DNA of 64,000 nt from an uncultured Desulfovibrio sp. (GCA_937926875.1 CALBAX010000134.1:229122-293121); one strand, 5' to 3'; positions 51,557 to 61,631 are shown, counted from the stretch's first letter. Program-made: numbers and translations. The notes: generated from the sequence alone by a model not told the origin.

Positions 51557-54097
51557 ATGTCGCTTCTGTATGAAATATTCATCCTGCCCATCGAGATCAT
51601 CTACCGGGCCATCTATCTCGGCAGCCTCCAGTTCACCCACAACTACGGCCTGAGCATCCTCGTCCTGTCCTGCATCAGCGCCGTGGCCTTCATCCCCCTG
51701 GGACGTCTGGCCGTGGGCACCCAGGCCCGGGAAAAGAAACTCCAGATGATCATGGCGCCACAGCTGGCCCGCATCCGCAAGGAATCCAAGGGGGCCGAGC
51801 GTCAGCGCCGCATCAACAACCTCTACAGGCGCTACGCCTACCATCCGCTGCTGGCCGTCCGTTCGGCCTTCGGCGTGGCCCTGCAGATCCCCTTCCTGAC
51901 CGGCGCGTACTACATGATCCTGGGTCTCACCCAGCTGCAGGGCCAGCCCTGCCTGATGATCCCCGACCTGTCGCAGCCCGACGGCCTGCTCTGGGGCGTC
52001 AACGCCCTGCCCATCGTCATGACCGTGGTCAACATCATCGCCACGCTGACAACCCCGGGCCTGACGCGCAAGGACACCCTGCAGGCCATCATCATCGCCT
52101 TCTTCTTCCTGGCGCTGCTGTACAACGCGGCCTCGGCCCTGCTCATCTTCTGGACCATGAACAACGTTTTCTTCCTGCTCCAGAACCTGCGCCTGCCCAT
52201 CCGCCTGCCCCGTTTCCGCAAGCCCGGCTTTGCCCAGGGCGGCATGAACACCGTCATGGCCGCCACCATGCGTTCGGTCTACAGCCTGTCCTGCGCCGGT
52301 CTGGCCATCCTGATCTTCCTGTACGTGCCCTTCCAGTCCTACGCCAGCGACCCCAACTTCTTCGCCGCCGGCCCCCTGGACGTGCTGCTGGGCATGGTGC
52401 GCTACCTTTCGCTGACCTTCTTCGTGGTCTTCGTGCTCTGGCTCTGGTTCCCGGCCAAGGCCAAGACCATCCCGGCCTTTGTGGCCTTCTGGGCCTTGAG
52501 CCTCGCCTTCGTGAACCTTTTCGTGCTGCCCGGCCACTTCGGTGCTCTGGACGGCATCCGCTTCCTGCGTGAGGCCGCCCTCACCGGCCCCATGAGCGCC
52601 TTCAAGGACGGCCTGCTGCCCGTGCTGGTGGCCCTGGGCCTGACGGCCCTGCTGTTCGCCTTCCCCAAGGTGCGCCTGCTGCTGCCGCGCGTCTTGTCCA
52701 TCGCCGTGTTCTCCCTGGTGGCCCTCACGGCCTGGAACGCCCTGACCGCCGAAGAGCCCGAACAGGCCAAGACCAGCTTCACACCGCCCGCCTATGTGGC
52801 GGACATGCAGTCCTATTCCAAGGACGGCGAGAACGTCATCGTCATCATCATGGACATGTTCACCGGCGGCCATATCCAGCGGATGCTGGACGACCCCTGG
52901 TTCAACAACGGCTTCCGCAAGGGCATGGACGGCTTCGTCTGGTACTCCAACACCATCTCCATGGCCGATGCCACGGTCATGAGCCTGCCCAGCATCTACG
53001 GCGGCCATGCCTACAGCCCGGCGGCCGTCAACGCCCGCCGCGACGTGACCCTGGAAGAGAACATCAACAGCGCCTTCGCCGTGATGCCCCGCAACTTCGC
53101 GGCCCACGGCTACGATGTCTGCATGCTCAACGGCCTGGAGTTCTTCAACCAGGACTTCTACGAACGTCATCTCGGCAAGGTGGAGAACGTCACCACCGTC
53201 CCCCAGATCAAGGACGACTTCCAGCTCAAGTACCACCAGGGCACCAGCCTGCGGGACTTCAGCAGCTTCTTCGCCATGCTGGGCCTGTTCCAGGCCTCGC
53301 CCAACATCATCAAGCAGAAGATCTACGACGACGGCAACTGGCATGACGCCGGTGACGGCATCCTGGTGGCCAGCATGGACGCCTACCGCGCGAGCGACGC
53401 CTTCTTCCGCTTCGCCTTCACCTCGGGCATCACCACCGATGCCCCGCGCAGCACGGCCAAGGTCTTCTACACCATGCTGTCCCACTACATGTGGCACTAC
53501 GCGCCCGACCTCAAGGACGGTCAGCCCGAGATCGTGGCCGACCCCTATCCGGCCACCGAGGGCCAGCTCTTCTTCGTCGACGGCGTGCTGCCCGAACACT
53601 ACTACGCCGAACGCCACCTGCTGCGCTACCTGATGATCTTCTTCGACCAGCTCAAGGAAGCCGGCATCTACGACAACACGCGCATCATCCTGGTCTCCGA
53701 CCACGGCGAGAGCGACAGCCCCATGGTGGAGCGTGCCTACAACGACGGCAAGGAATACCCCGACGGCACCGTCTTCCAGACCGCGCCTTACGCTCCCGGC
53801 CGTCCCCACGCACTCCTGATGGTCAAGGAACCCCACCAGCGCGGCGAGCTGCGCATCAGTGATGCCTTCATGTCCAGCGCCGACGTGCCCACCCTGGCCC
53901 TGCAGGGCGTCGGCACCTGCGACGAGTTCGAGATGCGTGACCCGGCCGCCCTGCCCAGGCCGCGCATCCTCACCCATGCCCGCGGCGGCGCACGCTGGAG
54001 CGAACACAAGGAGAACGCCTACATCTTCGAACAGTTCCGCATGGAAGGCACCCTGTTCGATCCCTCCAAGTGCACGCGTGAAGGCGCCTACCAATAA
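51557..54097 (+). CDS. YidC/Oxa1-like membrane domain fused to alkaline-phosphatase-superfamily phosphotransferase
   Basis: The 846-residue protein is a fusion. Residues about 1-215 match a YidC/Oxa1 insertase core (EIFILPIEIIYRAIYLGSLQFTHNYGLSILVLSC..., ARIRKESKGAERQRRINNLYRRYAYHPLLA, and helices to 215). Residues 240-395 hold five or six further helices. Residues 420-846 are a sulfatase/phosphotransferase domain: metal-site Asp433 in VIIMDMF, a threonine nucleophile Thr473 in DATVMSLPSIYGG (no Cys/Ser sulfatase motif), HYMWHY (643-648) and SDHGES (Asp715, His716). A Thr nucleophile is typical of lipoteichoic-acid synthase and phosphoethanolamine transferases, so it is likely a periplasmic phosphotransferase. 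It follows the TagB/F-like gene by 36 bp. Confidence 0.85.
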   Translation: MSLLYEIFILPIEIIYRAIYLGSLQFTHNYGLSILVLSCISAVAFIPLGRLAVGTQAREKKLQMIMAPQLARIRKESKGAERQRRINNLYRRYAYHPLLAVRSAFGVALQIPFLTGAYYMILGLTQLQGQPCLMIPDLSQPDGLLWGVNALPIVMTVVNIIATLTTPGLTRKDTLQAIIIAFFFLALLYNAASALLIFWTMNNVFFLLQNLRLPIRLPRFRKPGFAQGGMNTVMAATMRSVYSLSCAGLAILIFLYVPFQSYASDPNFFAAGPLDVLLGMVRYLSLTFFVVFVLWLWFPAKAKTIPAFVAFWALSLAFVNLFVLPGHFGALDGIRFLREAALTGPMSAFKDGLLPVLVALGLTALLFAFPKVRLLLPRVLSIAVFSLVALTAWNALTAEEPEQAKTSFTPPAYVADMQSYSKDGENVIVIIMDMFTGGHIQRMLDDPWFNNGFRKGMDGFVWYSNTISMADATVMSLPSIYGGHAYSPAAVNARRDVTLEENINSAFAVMPRNFAAHGYDVCMLNGLEFFNQDFYERHLGKVENVTTVPQIKDDFQLKYHQGTSLRDFSSFFAMLGLFQASPNIIKQKIYDDGNWHDAGDGILVASMDAYRASDAFFRFAFTSGITTDAPRSTAKVFYTMLSHYMWHYAPDLKDGQPEIVADPYPATEGQLFFVDGVLPEHYYAERHLLRYLMIFFDQLKEAGIYDNTRIILVSDHGESDSPMVERAYNDGKEYPDGTVFQTAPYAPGRPHALLMVKEPHQRGELRISDAFMSSADVPTLALQGVGTCDEFEMRDPAALPRPRILTHARGGARWSEHKENAYIFEQFRMEGTLFDPSKCTREGAYQ

Positions 54098-54137
54098 CCG
54101 CCCGTCCTGACGGTCCCGCTGCTCCGGCAGCGTCATG

Positions 54138-54188
54138 AAAAGGGGGGAAGGAGCATCCCGGCTGGGATGTCCCTTCCCCCCTTTTTTT
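54138..54188 (+). terminator. Strong terminator of the three-gene surface cluster
   Basis: A long stem (aaaaggggggaagg...catccc against gggatg...ccttcccccc) around a ggct loop is followed by seven Ts. It sits 40 bp past the fusion gene's stop. Confidence 0.88.
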
Positions 54189-54260
54189 GCATCCCGGCGC
54201 CTCCGGCGCGCGGGTCTCGCAAAATTTCCCCGAAATTTCCCCCCCGGCGGCTCCGGCCAT

Positions 54261-54289
54261 TTGACTTGTCCGCTGTTAGCGGCTAGAAA
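54261..54289 (+). promoter_or_regulatory. Candidate sigma-70 promoter of purA
   Basis: ttgact (54261-54266) and tagaaa (54284-54289) are 17 bp apart. The spacer contains the small dyad ccgctgttagcgg, which could be an operator or hairpin. The transcript would start about 110 bp before purA. Confidence 0.6.
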
Positions 54290-54406
54290 AAACTAAGGCA
54301 TTGCGGCCAACGTTGTTCCCCTTAGTCGTCAGGCTACGGGGTTTTCGCGTGTGGACGACAAAACTTCAGCCTTGGCCCGCGCCATGCGGGCAGTGCAGGT
54401 GGATAT

Positions 54407-55684
<1,278 letters not shown>

Positions 55685-56034
55685 GCGTTCGCGCTTGCGA
55701 TAGATCCTGCGAGGGGGGAGAGGGAGACCTTTTTGGAAAAAGGTTCTCCCTCTCCCCCCTCGCGCTCCCCCCTCCCCCTTCCAAAAACTTTTGCCAGGGG
55801 CATGGTGACGACGCGGCCACACCAGCGCTGACCGCTTTTGCCAGGGGGAGCATGAGCCATGACAGACAGCGGCGGATGCCGCCGCCCTGCCCCGGACAGG
55901 CCGCGGACACGCGCCGCGCGCATCCGTCCGGCCGGCTCTTTTCCTTCCAACCATCTTTGGTGGAGCATGAGGCGTACCGTAGCGGCCCCTGCCGCGGTTC
56001 GGGACCACCACGCTCCTGTGCCGCGAGGGACGCC
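55685..56034. other. Intergenic region with repeat copy 6
   Basis: This 350-bp gap between purA and holB holds repeat copy 6 (55709-55795). It also has two near-identical short segments around ttttgccaggggcatg (about 55790) and ttttgccagggggagcatg (about 55837). I see no gene. Confidence 0.4.
55709..55795. repeat. G-rich palindromic intergenic repeat, copy 6 (reverse orientation)
   Basis: The arms 55710-55734 and 55737-55762 (cgaggggggagagggagacctt and its complement) form an almost perfect hairpin. The typical lead (gtttttggaaggg) appears on the minus strand at 55795-55780, so this copy is inverted relative to copies 2 and 5. Confidence 0.85.
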
Positions 56035-56928
56035 ATGCCGCTTTTCCAGGACATCAGCACGCCGGATTTCGACCGCATCCGCGAGGTGCTCCACCGTCTG
56101 TCCGGCAACCCGCCGCAGGTCCTGCTGCTGGAAGGCGGCACCGAGCCCCAGCGCCTGGCCGCGGCCCGTTACTGGGCCGCCTGCGTCAACTGCCCGCAGC
56201 CGGGCAGCGAGGGCGGCCCCTGCCTCATCTGCCCCACCTGCATGCAGATCGACGCCGGAGAACATCTGGACGTGCCGGCCTACGACGGCCGCATCAGCAA
56301 TGCCGACGACGAGGCCCATCCCGGCCCCATCCGCGCCCTGAACATGGACAACATCCGCGAGCTCAAGCAAAAGCTGCGCGACGCTCCCCACGGCCAGGGC
56401 CGCCGCGTGGTGCTGCTCATGGGCGTGGAGCAGAACCGCAGCAACGCGGCCAACGCCCTGCTCAAGGCGCTGGAAGAGCCCTCGCCCTCCTCCTGCTTCG
56501 TCCTTCTGGCCGCCCAGCGCGAACAGCTCCTGCCCACCCTGGTCTCGCGCTCCCTCTGCCTGACCCTGCCCTGGCCCGACAGCCTGTCCCGTGATCCGGC
56601 CCTCCAGCCCTGGGAAGAGGCCCTGGCCCTGTTCATCACCAGCGGTCGCGGCCTGTTCGAACGCACCGGCGCCCGCAACGCCCTGGACGCCCGCCTGGCC
56701 GGGCAGATCCTGCTGGCCTGCCAAAAATCCATGAGCCGGGTCATGTCCGGCAATGACGACGCCCTCTGCCCCCTGGACACGGCCCTGGCCCTGCTGCCCC
56801 GCGAAAAGCGCGTCCAGTGCTGCTTCTGGTTCAACGAGGCACAGGAGGCCCTGGGCTTCAGCGTCACGCCCGCCCGCGTGCTGGAGGCCCTGGCCGCCCG
56901 CCTGCACGTCACCCGCATGGGGAACTGA
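56035..56928 (+). CDS. holB: DNA polymerase III delta' subunit (clamp loader)
   Basis: The 297-residue protein shows the clamp-loader small-subunit layout. The nucleotide-loop region is degenerate (LLLEGGTEPQRLAAARYW). It has a zinc-binding cysteine group (CVNCPQPGSEGGPCLICPTCMQI), LLMGVEQNRSNAANALLKALEEPSPSSCFVLLA (the conserved sensor helix and switch) and SRSLCLTLPWP. Delta' binds the clamp-loader complex without hydrolysing ATP itself. The start at 56035 is the ATG before the conserved part, though the frame is open upstream. It is downstream of purA. Confidence 0.85.
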   Translation: MPLFQDISTPDFDRIREVLHRLSGNPPQVLLLEGGTEPQRLAAARYWAACVNCPQPGSEGGPCLICPTCMQIDAGEHLDVPAYDGRISNADDEAHPGPIRALNMDNIRELKQKLRDAPHGQGRRVVLLMGVEQNRSNAANALLKALEEPSPSSCFVLLAAQREQLLPTLVSRSLCLTLPWPDSLSRDPALQPWEEALALFITSGRGLFERTGARNALDARLAGQILLACQKSMSRVMSGNDDALCPLDTALALLPREKRVQCCFWFNEAQEALGFSVTPARVLEALAARLHVTRMGN

Positions 56929-57050
56929 CCTTTTCCCGCCTCTCCGCCACTTCCCGTGTCTGTCCCATGACAGCACGGCTGTTTGCGCTCCACGAAAAGA
57001 CCGGGCATGTCCATGGCACGCGCGTCCTGTGCGGCACGGGGCGCCATGAG

Positions 57051-57134
57051 CGCGTTTTGGAGAGGACGGGGGAGCACGAGGGGGAAGGAGGCCCTTTTGT
57101 CACGCCAGCCCAAAAGGCCTCCTTCCCCTTCGTC
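57051..57134. repeat. G-rich palindromic intergenic repeat, copy 7
   Basis: The lead gcgttttggagagg is followed by arms 57078-57099 and 57111-57134 (gagggggaaggaggcccttt and its complement). It lies between holB and the exported protein. Confidence 0.75.
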
Positions 57135-57165
57135 AACACACTTTCCCGTGTGCATACCCTGCCAT

Positions 57166-57204
57166 GCAAAAAGCCGCTGCCCGGCAAGGGGACAGCGGCT
57201 TTCC
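57166..57204 (-). terminator. Terminator of the exported-protein gene
   Basis: On the minus strand aagccgctg and cagcggctt pair around a 13-base loop, then five Ts follow. It lies 34 bp past the stop at 57238. Confidence 0.75.
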
Positions 57205-57237
57205 AACAGCGGCGGACCGTCTTTTTCAGAAAAATCG

Positions 57238-57708
57238 TTACTTCCAGAGGTTGCTGTACTTGACCGACAGGCCGTCGGTACGTTCCACCAGCCTATTGAC
57301 CAGAGCGTCGATCTCCTCATAGGTCAGGGTGCCCACTTCGCGGGCCAGCAGATAGCCGAGATAGCCCTCGCCCTGGGTGAAGGTCCAGCAGATGGAATAC
57401 ACGGAGCCCACGCCCGGACGGCCGGGGAATTCGGACTGCGTGCTCACCAGCAGGCGCATCTTGGGCATGTCCTTGTCCGTGAGGCTGAACAGGTTGCTGC
57501 CGTTGAAGGCTTCCTTGAGGCGCATGCCCAGGCGGGCACCGATGCTGTCCGTCCCTTCCAGCTCCACCCAGACGGGCGTGCTGCGGGCATCGACTTTGGC
57601 GGGCTTGTCGGCCTTGGGCGCTCCGGCCTGGGGGGTGGCCGCCTGGATCACAGGGGCCGTCAGGGCCAGCATCAGGACGCACAGGGCCAGCGTGGCGATC
57701 TTTTTCAT
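57238..57708 (-). CDS. Small exported protein of unknown function
   Basis: The 156-residue protein has a signal peptide (MKKIATLALCVLMLALTAPVIQA) and a mature part of about 130 residues: WVELEGTDSIGARLGMRLKEAFNGSNLFSLTDKDMPKMRLLVSTQSEFPGRPGVGSVYSICWTFTQGEGYLGYLLAREVGTLTYEEIDALVNRLVERTD. The segment RLGMRLKEAF...MRLLVSTQ resembles small periplasmic proteins with a CsgG-like or DUF4136-like core, but nothing decisive. An aaggag site precedes the ATG at 57708. It is divergent from asnS. Confidence 0.6.
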   Translation of the reverse strand: MKKIATLALCVLMLALTAPVIQAATPQAGAPKADKPAKVDARSTPVWVELEGTDSIGARLGMRLKEAFNGSNLFSLTDKDMPKMRLLVSTQSEFPGRPGVGSVYSICWTFTQGEGYLGYLLAREVGTLTYEEIDALVNRLVERTDGLSVKYSNLWK

Positions 57709-57959
57709 GTCCGAGTCTCCTTGTTTCATGGCTGCCGGGGATGGGGGCAGTCCCATCCCCTCATCTAAGCACGTTCCTGCCCAAAATCCAAGCGCCATCC
57801 CCGTCACCGCCCGGCGCCCGGCCTTGAAGGGTGTCGCCTTTGCCGTTATAGGAACGTGTCGGGGTGCGTTCCGCCCACATGCCCGTGCCCCCTGTTTCGA
57901 CCATACGGCAAAAGCCTTGTCCATACCCATCCTACCCTTTTGCGACACAAGGAGTCGTC

Positions 57960-59324
57960 ATGCAACGCACCCTTATCGTCAATGCCCTGGCCGCCGAAGC
58001 CCCGCAGCGCCAGATCACCGTCTGCGGCTGGATCCGTACCCGCCGCGATGCCAAGGACTTCAGCTTCGTGGAGATCAACGACGGCTCCTGCCTGACCAAC
58101 ATGCAGTGCATCGTGGACGCGGGCACCGCCGCCCACGAAGGTCTGGGCGATGCCAACACGGGCGCTTCCGTGGCTGTCACCGGCGAGCTGGTGGCCTCCC
58201 CCGGCAAGGGCCAGAAGTGGGAAGTGCGTGCCGGGAGCATCCGTGTGTTCGGCCTGGCCGATCCCGAATCCTTCCCCTTGCAGAAAAAGCGCCATTCCGA
58301 CGAGTTCCTGCGCGGCATCGCCCACCTGCGCATGCGCACCAACAAGTACGGCGCGGCCTTCCGCATCCGTTCCGAAGCGGCGCGCGCCGTGCACGACTAC
58401 TTCCACAGCCAGCATTTTTCCTGGGTGCACACGCCCATCCTCACCGGCTCCGACTGCGAGGGCGCGGGCGAGATGTTCCGCGTGACCGCCCTGCCCGCCG
58501 GTGAAAAGGATCTTTCCAGGGACTTCTTCGGCCGCCAGGCCAACCTGACCGTTTCCGGCCAGCTGGAAGCCGAGGCCCTGGCCCTGGGCCTGGGACGCGT
58601 CTACACCTTCGGCCCCACTTTCCGCGCCGAGAACTCCAACACCCCGCGCCACGCCGCCGAGTTCTGGATGATCGAACCCGAGATGGCCTTTGCCGAACTG
58701 GAGGACATCATGGAACTGGGCGAAGGCCTGACCCGCCATGTGGTGGACCATGCCCTGACCCGCTGCGAGAGCGACCTCAAGCTCTTCGACAACTTCGTGG
58801 ACAAGGGCCTCATCGAGCGCCTGAAGGGCATGCTGGCCCAGCCCTTCGCCCGCGTGTCCTACCGGGACGCCATCCACATCCTGGAAGACAGCGGCAAGGA
58901 CTTCACCTTCCCCGTGGCTTTCGGCGTGGACCTGCAGACCGAGCACGAACGTTTCCTGGCCGAAGAACACTTCCGCCGCCCCGTCATCGTCTATGACTAT
59001 CCCAAGGAGATCAAAGCCTTCTACATGCGCGGCAATGACGACGGCGAGACCGTGGCGGCCATGGACGTGCTGGTGCCCCGCATCGGCGAGCTCATCGGCG
59101 GTTCCCAGCGCGAAGAACGCCTGGACAAGCTGCTGGCCCGCATCGCCGAGATGGGCCAGAAGCCCGAGGACTACTGGTGGTATCTGGATCTGCGCCGCTT
59201 CGGCAGCGTGCCCCACGCCGGCTTCGGCATGGGCTTCGAACGCCTGCTGATGATGCTCACCGGCATCACCAACATCCGCGACGTCATCCCCTTCCCCCGC
59301 ACTCCCGGCAGCCTGGAATTCTAG
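57960..59324 (+). CDS. asnS: Asparaginyl-tRNA synthetase
   Basis: The 454-residue class II synthetase has an N-terminal OB-fold anticodon-binding domain (ITVCGWIRTRRDAKDFSFVEINDGS) and the catalytic core: motif 1 region HSQHFSWVHTPILTGSDCEGAGEMF, motif 2 GPTFRAENSNTPRHAAEFWMIEPEM, and motif 3 GFGMGFERLLMMLTG. The length and order match AsnRS. It ends at a hairpin. Free asparaginylation means this organism need not rely on the Asp-tRNA-Asn amidotransferase route. Confidence 0.97.
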   Translation: MQRTLIVNALAAEAPQRQITVCGWIRTRRDAKDFSFVEINDGSCLTNMQCIVDAGTAAHEGLGDANTGASVAVTGELVASPGKGQKWEVRAGSIRVFGLADPESFPLQKKRHSDEFLRGIAHLRMRTNKYGAAFRIRSEAARAVHDYFHSQHFSWVHTPILTGSDCEGAGEMFRVTALPAGEKDLSRDFFGRQANLTVSGQLEAEALALGLGRVYTFGPTFRAENSNTPRHAAEFWMIEPEMAFAELEDIMELGEGLTRHVVDHALTRCESDLKLFDNFVDKGLIERLKGMLAQPFARVSYRDAIHILEDSGKDFTFPVAFGVDLQTEHERFLAEEHFRRPVIVYDYPKEIKAFYMRGNDDGETVAAMDVLVPRIGELIGGSQREERLDKLLARIAEMGQKPEDYWWYLDLRRFGSVPHAGFGMGFERLLMMLTGITNIRDVIPFPRTPGSLEF

Positions 59325-59350
59325 GCCGGGGCCATACAAGGCAACACATG

Positions 59351-59395
59351 ACGACGGCCGGCAGCCTGCAAGGGATGCCGGCCGTTTCTTTTTCA
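59351..59395 (+). terminator. Terminator of asnS
   Basis: A gacggccggca/tgccggccgtt stem around a 12-base loop is followed by a T-rich tract. Confidence 0.8.
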
Positions 59396-59420
59396 AGACA
59401 ATGTCTGCCCTGCTGCCTGT

Positions 59421-59508
59421 TTTGGGGGGAAGGCCCCCCTCTGCTGGCGCGAGCGTGTTTTTCCATCCCCCATCCTTTCCCCAGCGCGCTTTTTCAAACG
59501 GACGAGGA
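59421..59508. repeat. G-rich palindromic intergenic repeat, copy 8
   Basis: The sequence shares with copy 3 (31.4 kb) the order ggggggaaggcccccctctgct, gcgcgag, cccccatcc, ccccagcgcgcttt; both are given in fragments. It lies between the asnS terminator and the deaminase end. Confidence 0.65.
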
Positions 59509-59594
59509 AGCGGGGCAAGCATCCTTTACCTGGACATATGTCACAATTATTCTATATTTATTAGAAATAATTGTAGATTTTACAAAAACACGCT

Positions 59595-60107
59595 CTAATA
59601 GAGCTGCCGGCCCGCCAGGCCCTTCCATTCCTCATACAGGGCCGTACCTTCCGGCAGGGCCAGCCGCCGGATGTGGAGCCCGGGCAGGCTGACCTCTTCC
59701 ACCACCGAAGGCGTGCAGCCAAAGACCGTGCCCACCTCGCGCATGAAGTCCTCGTCATCGAAGCCCGCCACACGGGTCATGGCGTAATCGTTGCAGTAGT
59801 AGAGCGTGGAGACGCGCGACCAGAGGATGGCGCCAAGGCACATCACGCAGGGGAAGCCCGTGGCGTAGAGCGTATGGCCGCGCAGATCCAGATGCCCCAC
59901 CTTGCGCAGGGCGGCCACTTCCGCATGCATGGTGCAGTCCTGGCTGGACAGGACCTCGTTGCAGGCCACGGACACCACCCGGCCTTCCGGGTCGGTGATC
60001 AGCGCGCCGAACGGCCCGCCCTTGCCGGACAGCATGCCCTCGCGGGCGGCTTCGATGGCGGCCAGCATGTGCCGGCGATGGAGTGCGTCAGCATCTCGTG
60101 ACATCAT
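59595..60107 (-). CDS. Nucleoside deaminase (cytidine-deaminase fold)
   Basis: The 170-residue protein shows the zinc-binding deaminase motifs HAEVAALR (His61-Ala-Glu63) and PCVMC (Pro86-Cys87-x-x-Cys90), with GPFGALITD and TGFPCVMCLGAILWSRV typical of guanine or tRNA adenosine deaminases. It deaminates a purine base or nucleoside; the exact substrate is not certain. An aaggag site precedes the two ATG codons at 60107-60102. It lies downstream of hemW with a repeat between. Confidence 0.88.
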   Translation of the reverse strand: MMSRDADALHRRHMLAAIEAAREGMLSGKGGPFGALITDPEGRVVSVACNEVLSSQDCTMHAEVAALRKVGHLDLRGHTLYATGFPCVMCLGAILWSRVSTLYYCNDYAMTRVAGFDDEDFMREVGTVFGCTPSVVEEVSLPGLHIRRLALPEGTALYEEWKGLAGRQLY

Positions 60108-60464
60108 TTCGTTCTCCTTTTCATGTTCCGCCTCTCCCTGCCTTTTCCTGAAGGCAGGCACGCTCTTTACCATCCTCATTCTCCGGCGGATGCCCGGCGG
60201 CCGTGCACCCGCCATGCAGCGCCTGACCTCCCTATACGGATCAGACAGCCTTCCGACCACCTTTACTGCGATGACGGAAATATCCCGCCTCGCCTTCACC
60301 TGCCAAACCTTTCGGGAGACCAACACCAACGGCTGCCCGGGGCGCTCCCGGCATTGTCCAGGGACCAGGACAAACGTTTTGGAAAGGGAGAGGGGAGCAC
60401 GAGGGGAGAGGGAGCACCCTTTTCCAAAAGGGTGTCCCTCTTCCCTCGCCCCACCATATCTTCT
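60108..60464. other. Intergenic region with repeat copy 9
   Basis: The gap between the deaminase start and the hemW end contains repeat copy 9 (60373-60449). I found no gene or promoter in the rest. Confidence 0.35.
60373..60449. repeat. G-rich palindromic intergenic repeat, copy 9
   Basis: The lead cgttttggaaaggg is followed by arms 60401-60423 and 60426-60447 (gaggggagagggagcaccct and its complement). It sits 16 bases from the hemW stop. Confidence 0.8.
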
Positions 60465-61631
60465 TTACAGCCCCAGCCCGTCCAGACGCTCGAACAGGTC
60501 GGCCACCACGGCATTGGAGACCAGCAGGCCCTGCGGCGTGAGCGCCAGCCTGTCCCCGTCCAGGCGGGCCAGCCCGGCAGCGGCCAGCTCGCGGCACCAG
60601 CCGCCGTGGTCGGCCATGAAATCTCGGCCGCTGAGGGACGTGTATTCCGCCAGCCCGAAGCCCGCGCAGGTACGCAGGGAAAGCATGAGCCGTTCCTCCA
60701 GACGGATGCGCGGCGTGATGGCCTCGGCGTCATGGTCGGGACGTCCGGCCTCGATGTCGGCCTGCCAGCGCGCCTGGTCGGGCGTGTCGGTCCAGCGGCG
60801 GCCCTCCAGGGTGGACGTGGCCGCCGGGCCCAGGCCCAGATAGTCGGCCCCCGTCCAGTAGCCCATATTGTGGCGGCTGGAAAAGCCGGGGCGGGCGTAG
60901 TTGGAGATCTCGTACTGTTCCAGGCCGTGCGCGGCCAGCAGGCGGATGCCTTCCAGATACATGCGCTCCTGCTCGTCGTCTTCGGGCAGGGAAAGGCGCC
61001 CGGCGCTCCAGTCGCGTTCCAGCGGCGTGCCTTCCTCCAGCGTCAGGCCATAGGCCGAGACATGCTCCGGCTCCAGGGCAAGGGCGTCTTCCAGCGTGGC
61101 CAGCCAGTGGGCCGCATCCTGTCCCGGCAGGCCCCACATGAGGTCCAGCCCCAGATCGCGGCAGCCCGCGGCCCGCAGATGCTCCACGGCCCGCAGCACG
61201 TCGGCGCGCCGGTGCGGCCGCCCCAGCAGCGAAAGGAAACGGTCGTCCATGCTCTGCACGCCCATGGAGATGCGGTTGATGCCCGCGGCCAGATAGCCGT
61301 CCACGGCCCGGCGGGCCAGCAGGGACTCGGGATTGGCCTCCATGCTGATCTCGGCCCCGGCCGCCAGATGGAAATGCCGGTCGATACGCTCCAGCACGGC
61401 GGCCTGGAAGGCGGGCGGCAGCAGGCTGGGCGTACCGCCGCCGAAAAAGACGCTCTCCACCGGCCGCCTGCCCAGACGCGCGGCCCAAAGATCCAGCTCG
61501 CGCAGCAGGCAGTCCCGGTAGGCCGCCACCCGGGGCGAAGCGTCGGGCGAGGCCTGGCCCAGCGGCAGGGAATGGAAAGCGCAGTAGCGGCAGCGGGAGC
61601 GGCAGAACGGGACGTGGATGTAGACGAGCAT
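60465..61631 (-). CDS. hemW: Heme chaperone-like radical SAM protein
   Basis: The 388-residue protein begins MLVYIHVPFCRSRCRYCAFHS, with the radical SAM cysteines in CRSRCRYC. SAM contacts follow (FFGGGTPSLL, ISMEANPE, INRISMGVQSM), and the HemW C-terminal domain follows (NMGYWTGADYLGLGPAA, RLEERLMLSLRTCAGF). HemW proteins bind heme and insert it into respiratory proteins; they were formerly called coproporphyrinogen oxidase-like. It is divergent from pepA, with 192 bp between starts. Confidence 0.93.
   Translation of the reverse strand: MLVYIHVPFCRSRCRYCAFHSLPLGQASPDASPRVAAYRDCLLRELDLWAARLGRRPVESVFFGGGTPSLLPPAFQAAVLERIDRHFHLAAGAEISMEANPESLLARRAVDGYLAAGINRISMGVQSMDDRFLSLLGRPHRRADVLRAVEHLRAAGCRDLGLDLMWGLPGQDAAHWLATLEDALALEPEHVSAYGLTLEEGTPLERDWSAGRLSLPEDDEQERMYLEGIRLLAAHGLEQYEISNYARPGFSSRHNMGYWTGADYLGLGPAATSTLEGRRWTDTPDQARWQADIEAGRPDHDAEAITPRIRLEERLMLSLRTCAGFGLAEYTSLSGRDFMADHGGWCRELAAAGLARLDGDRLALTPQGLLVSNAVVADLFERLDGLGL

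Noticed and set aside
51557..54097. Calling the fusion protein a true sulfatase
   Set aside because: The formylglycine motif (Cys/Ser-x-Pro-x-Arg) is absent and a threonine takes the nucleophile position, which fits a phosphotransferase better.
50117..54136. Very long open frame on the minus strand (over 1300 codons)
   Set aside because: It is the shadow of GC-rich plus-strand genes. Its translation is Gly/His/Gln-rich low complexity without motifs, while the plus strand carries clear enzyme motifs.
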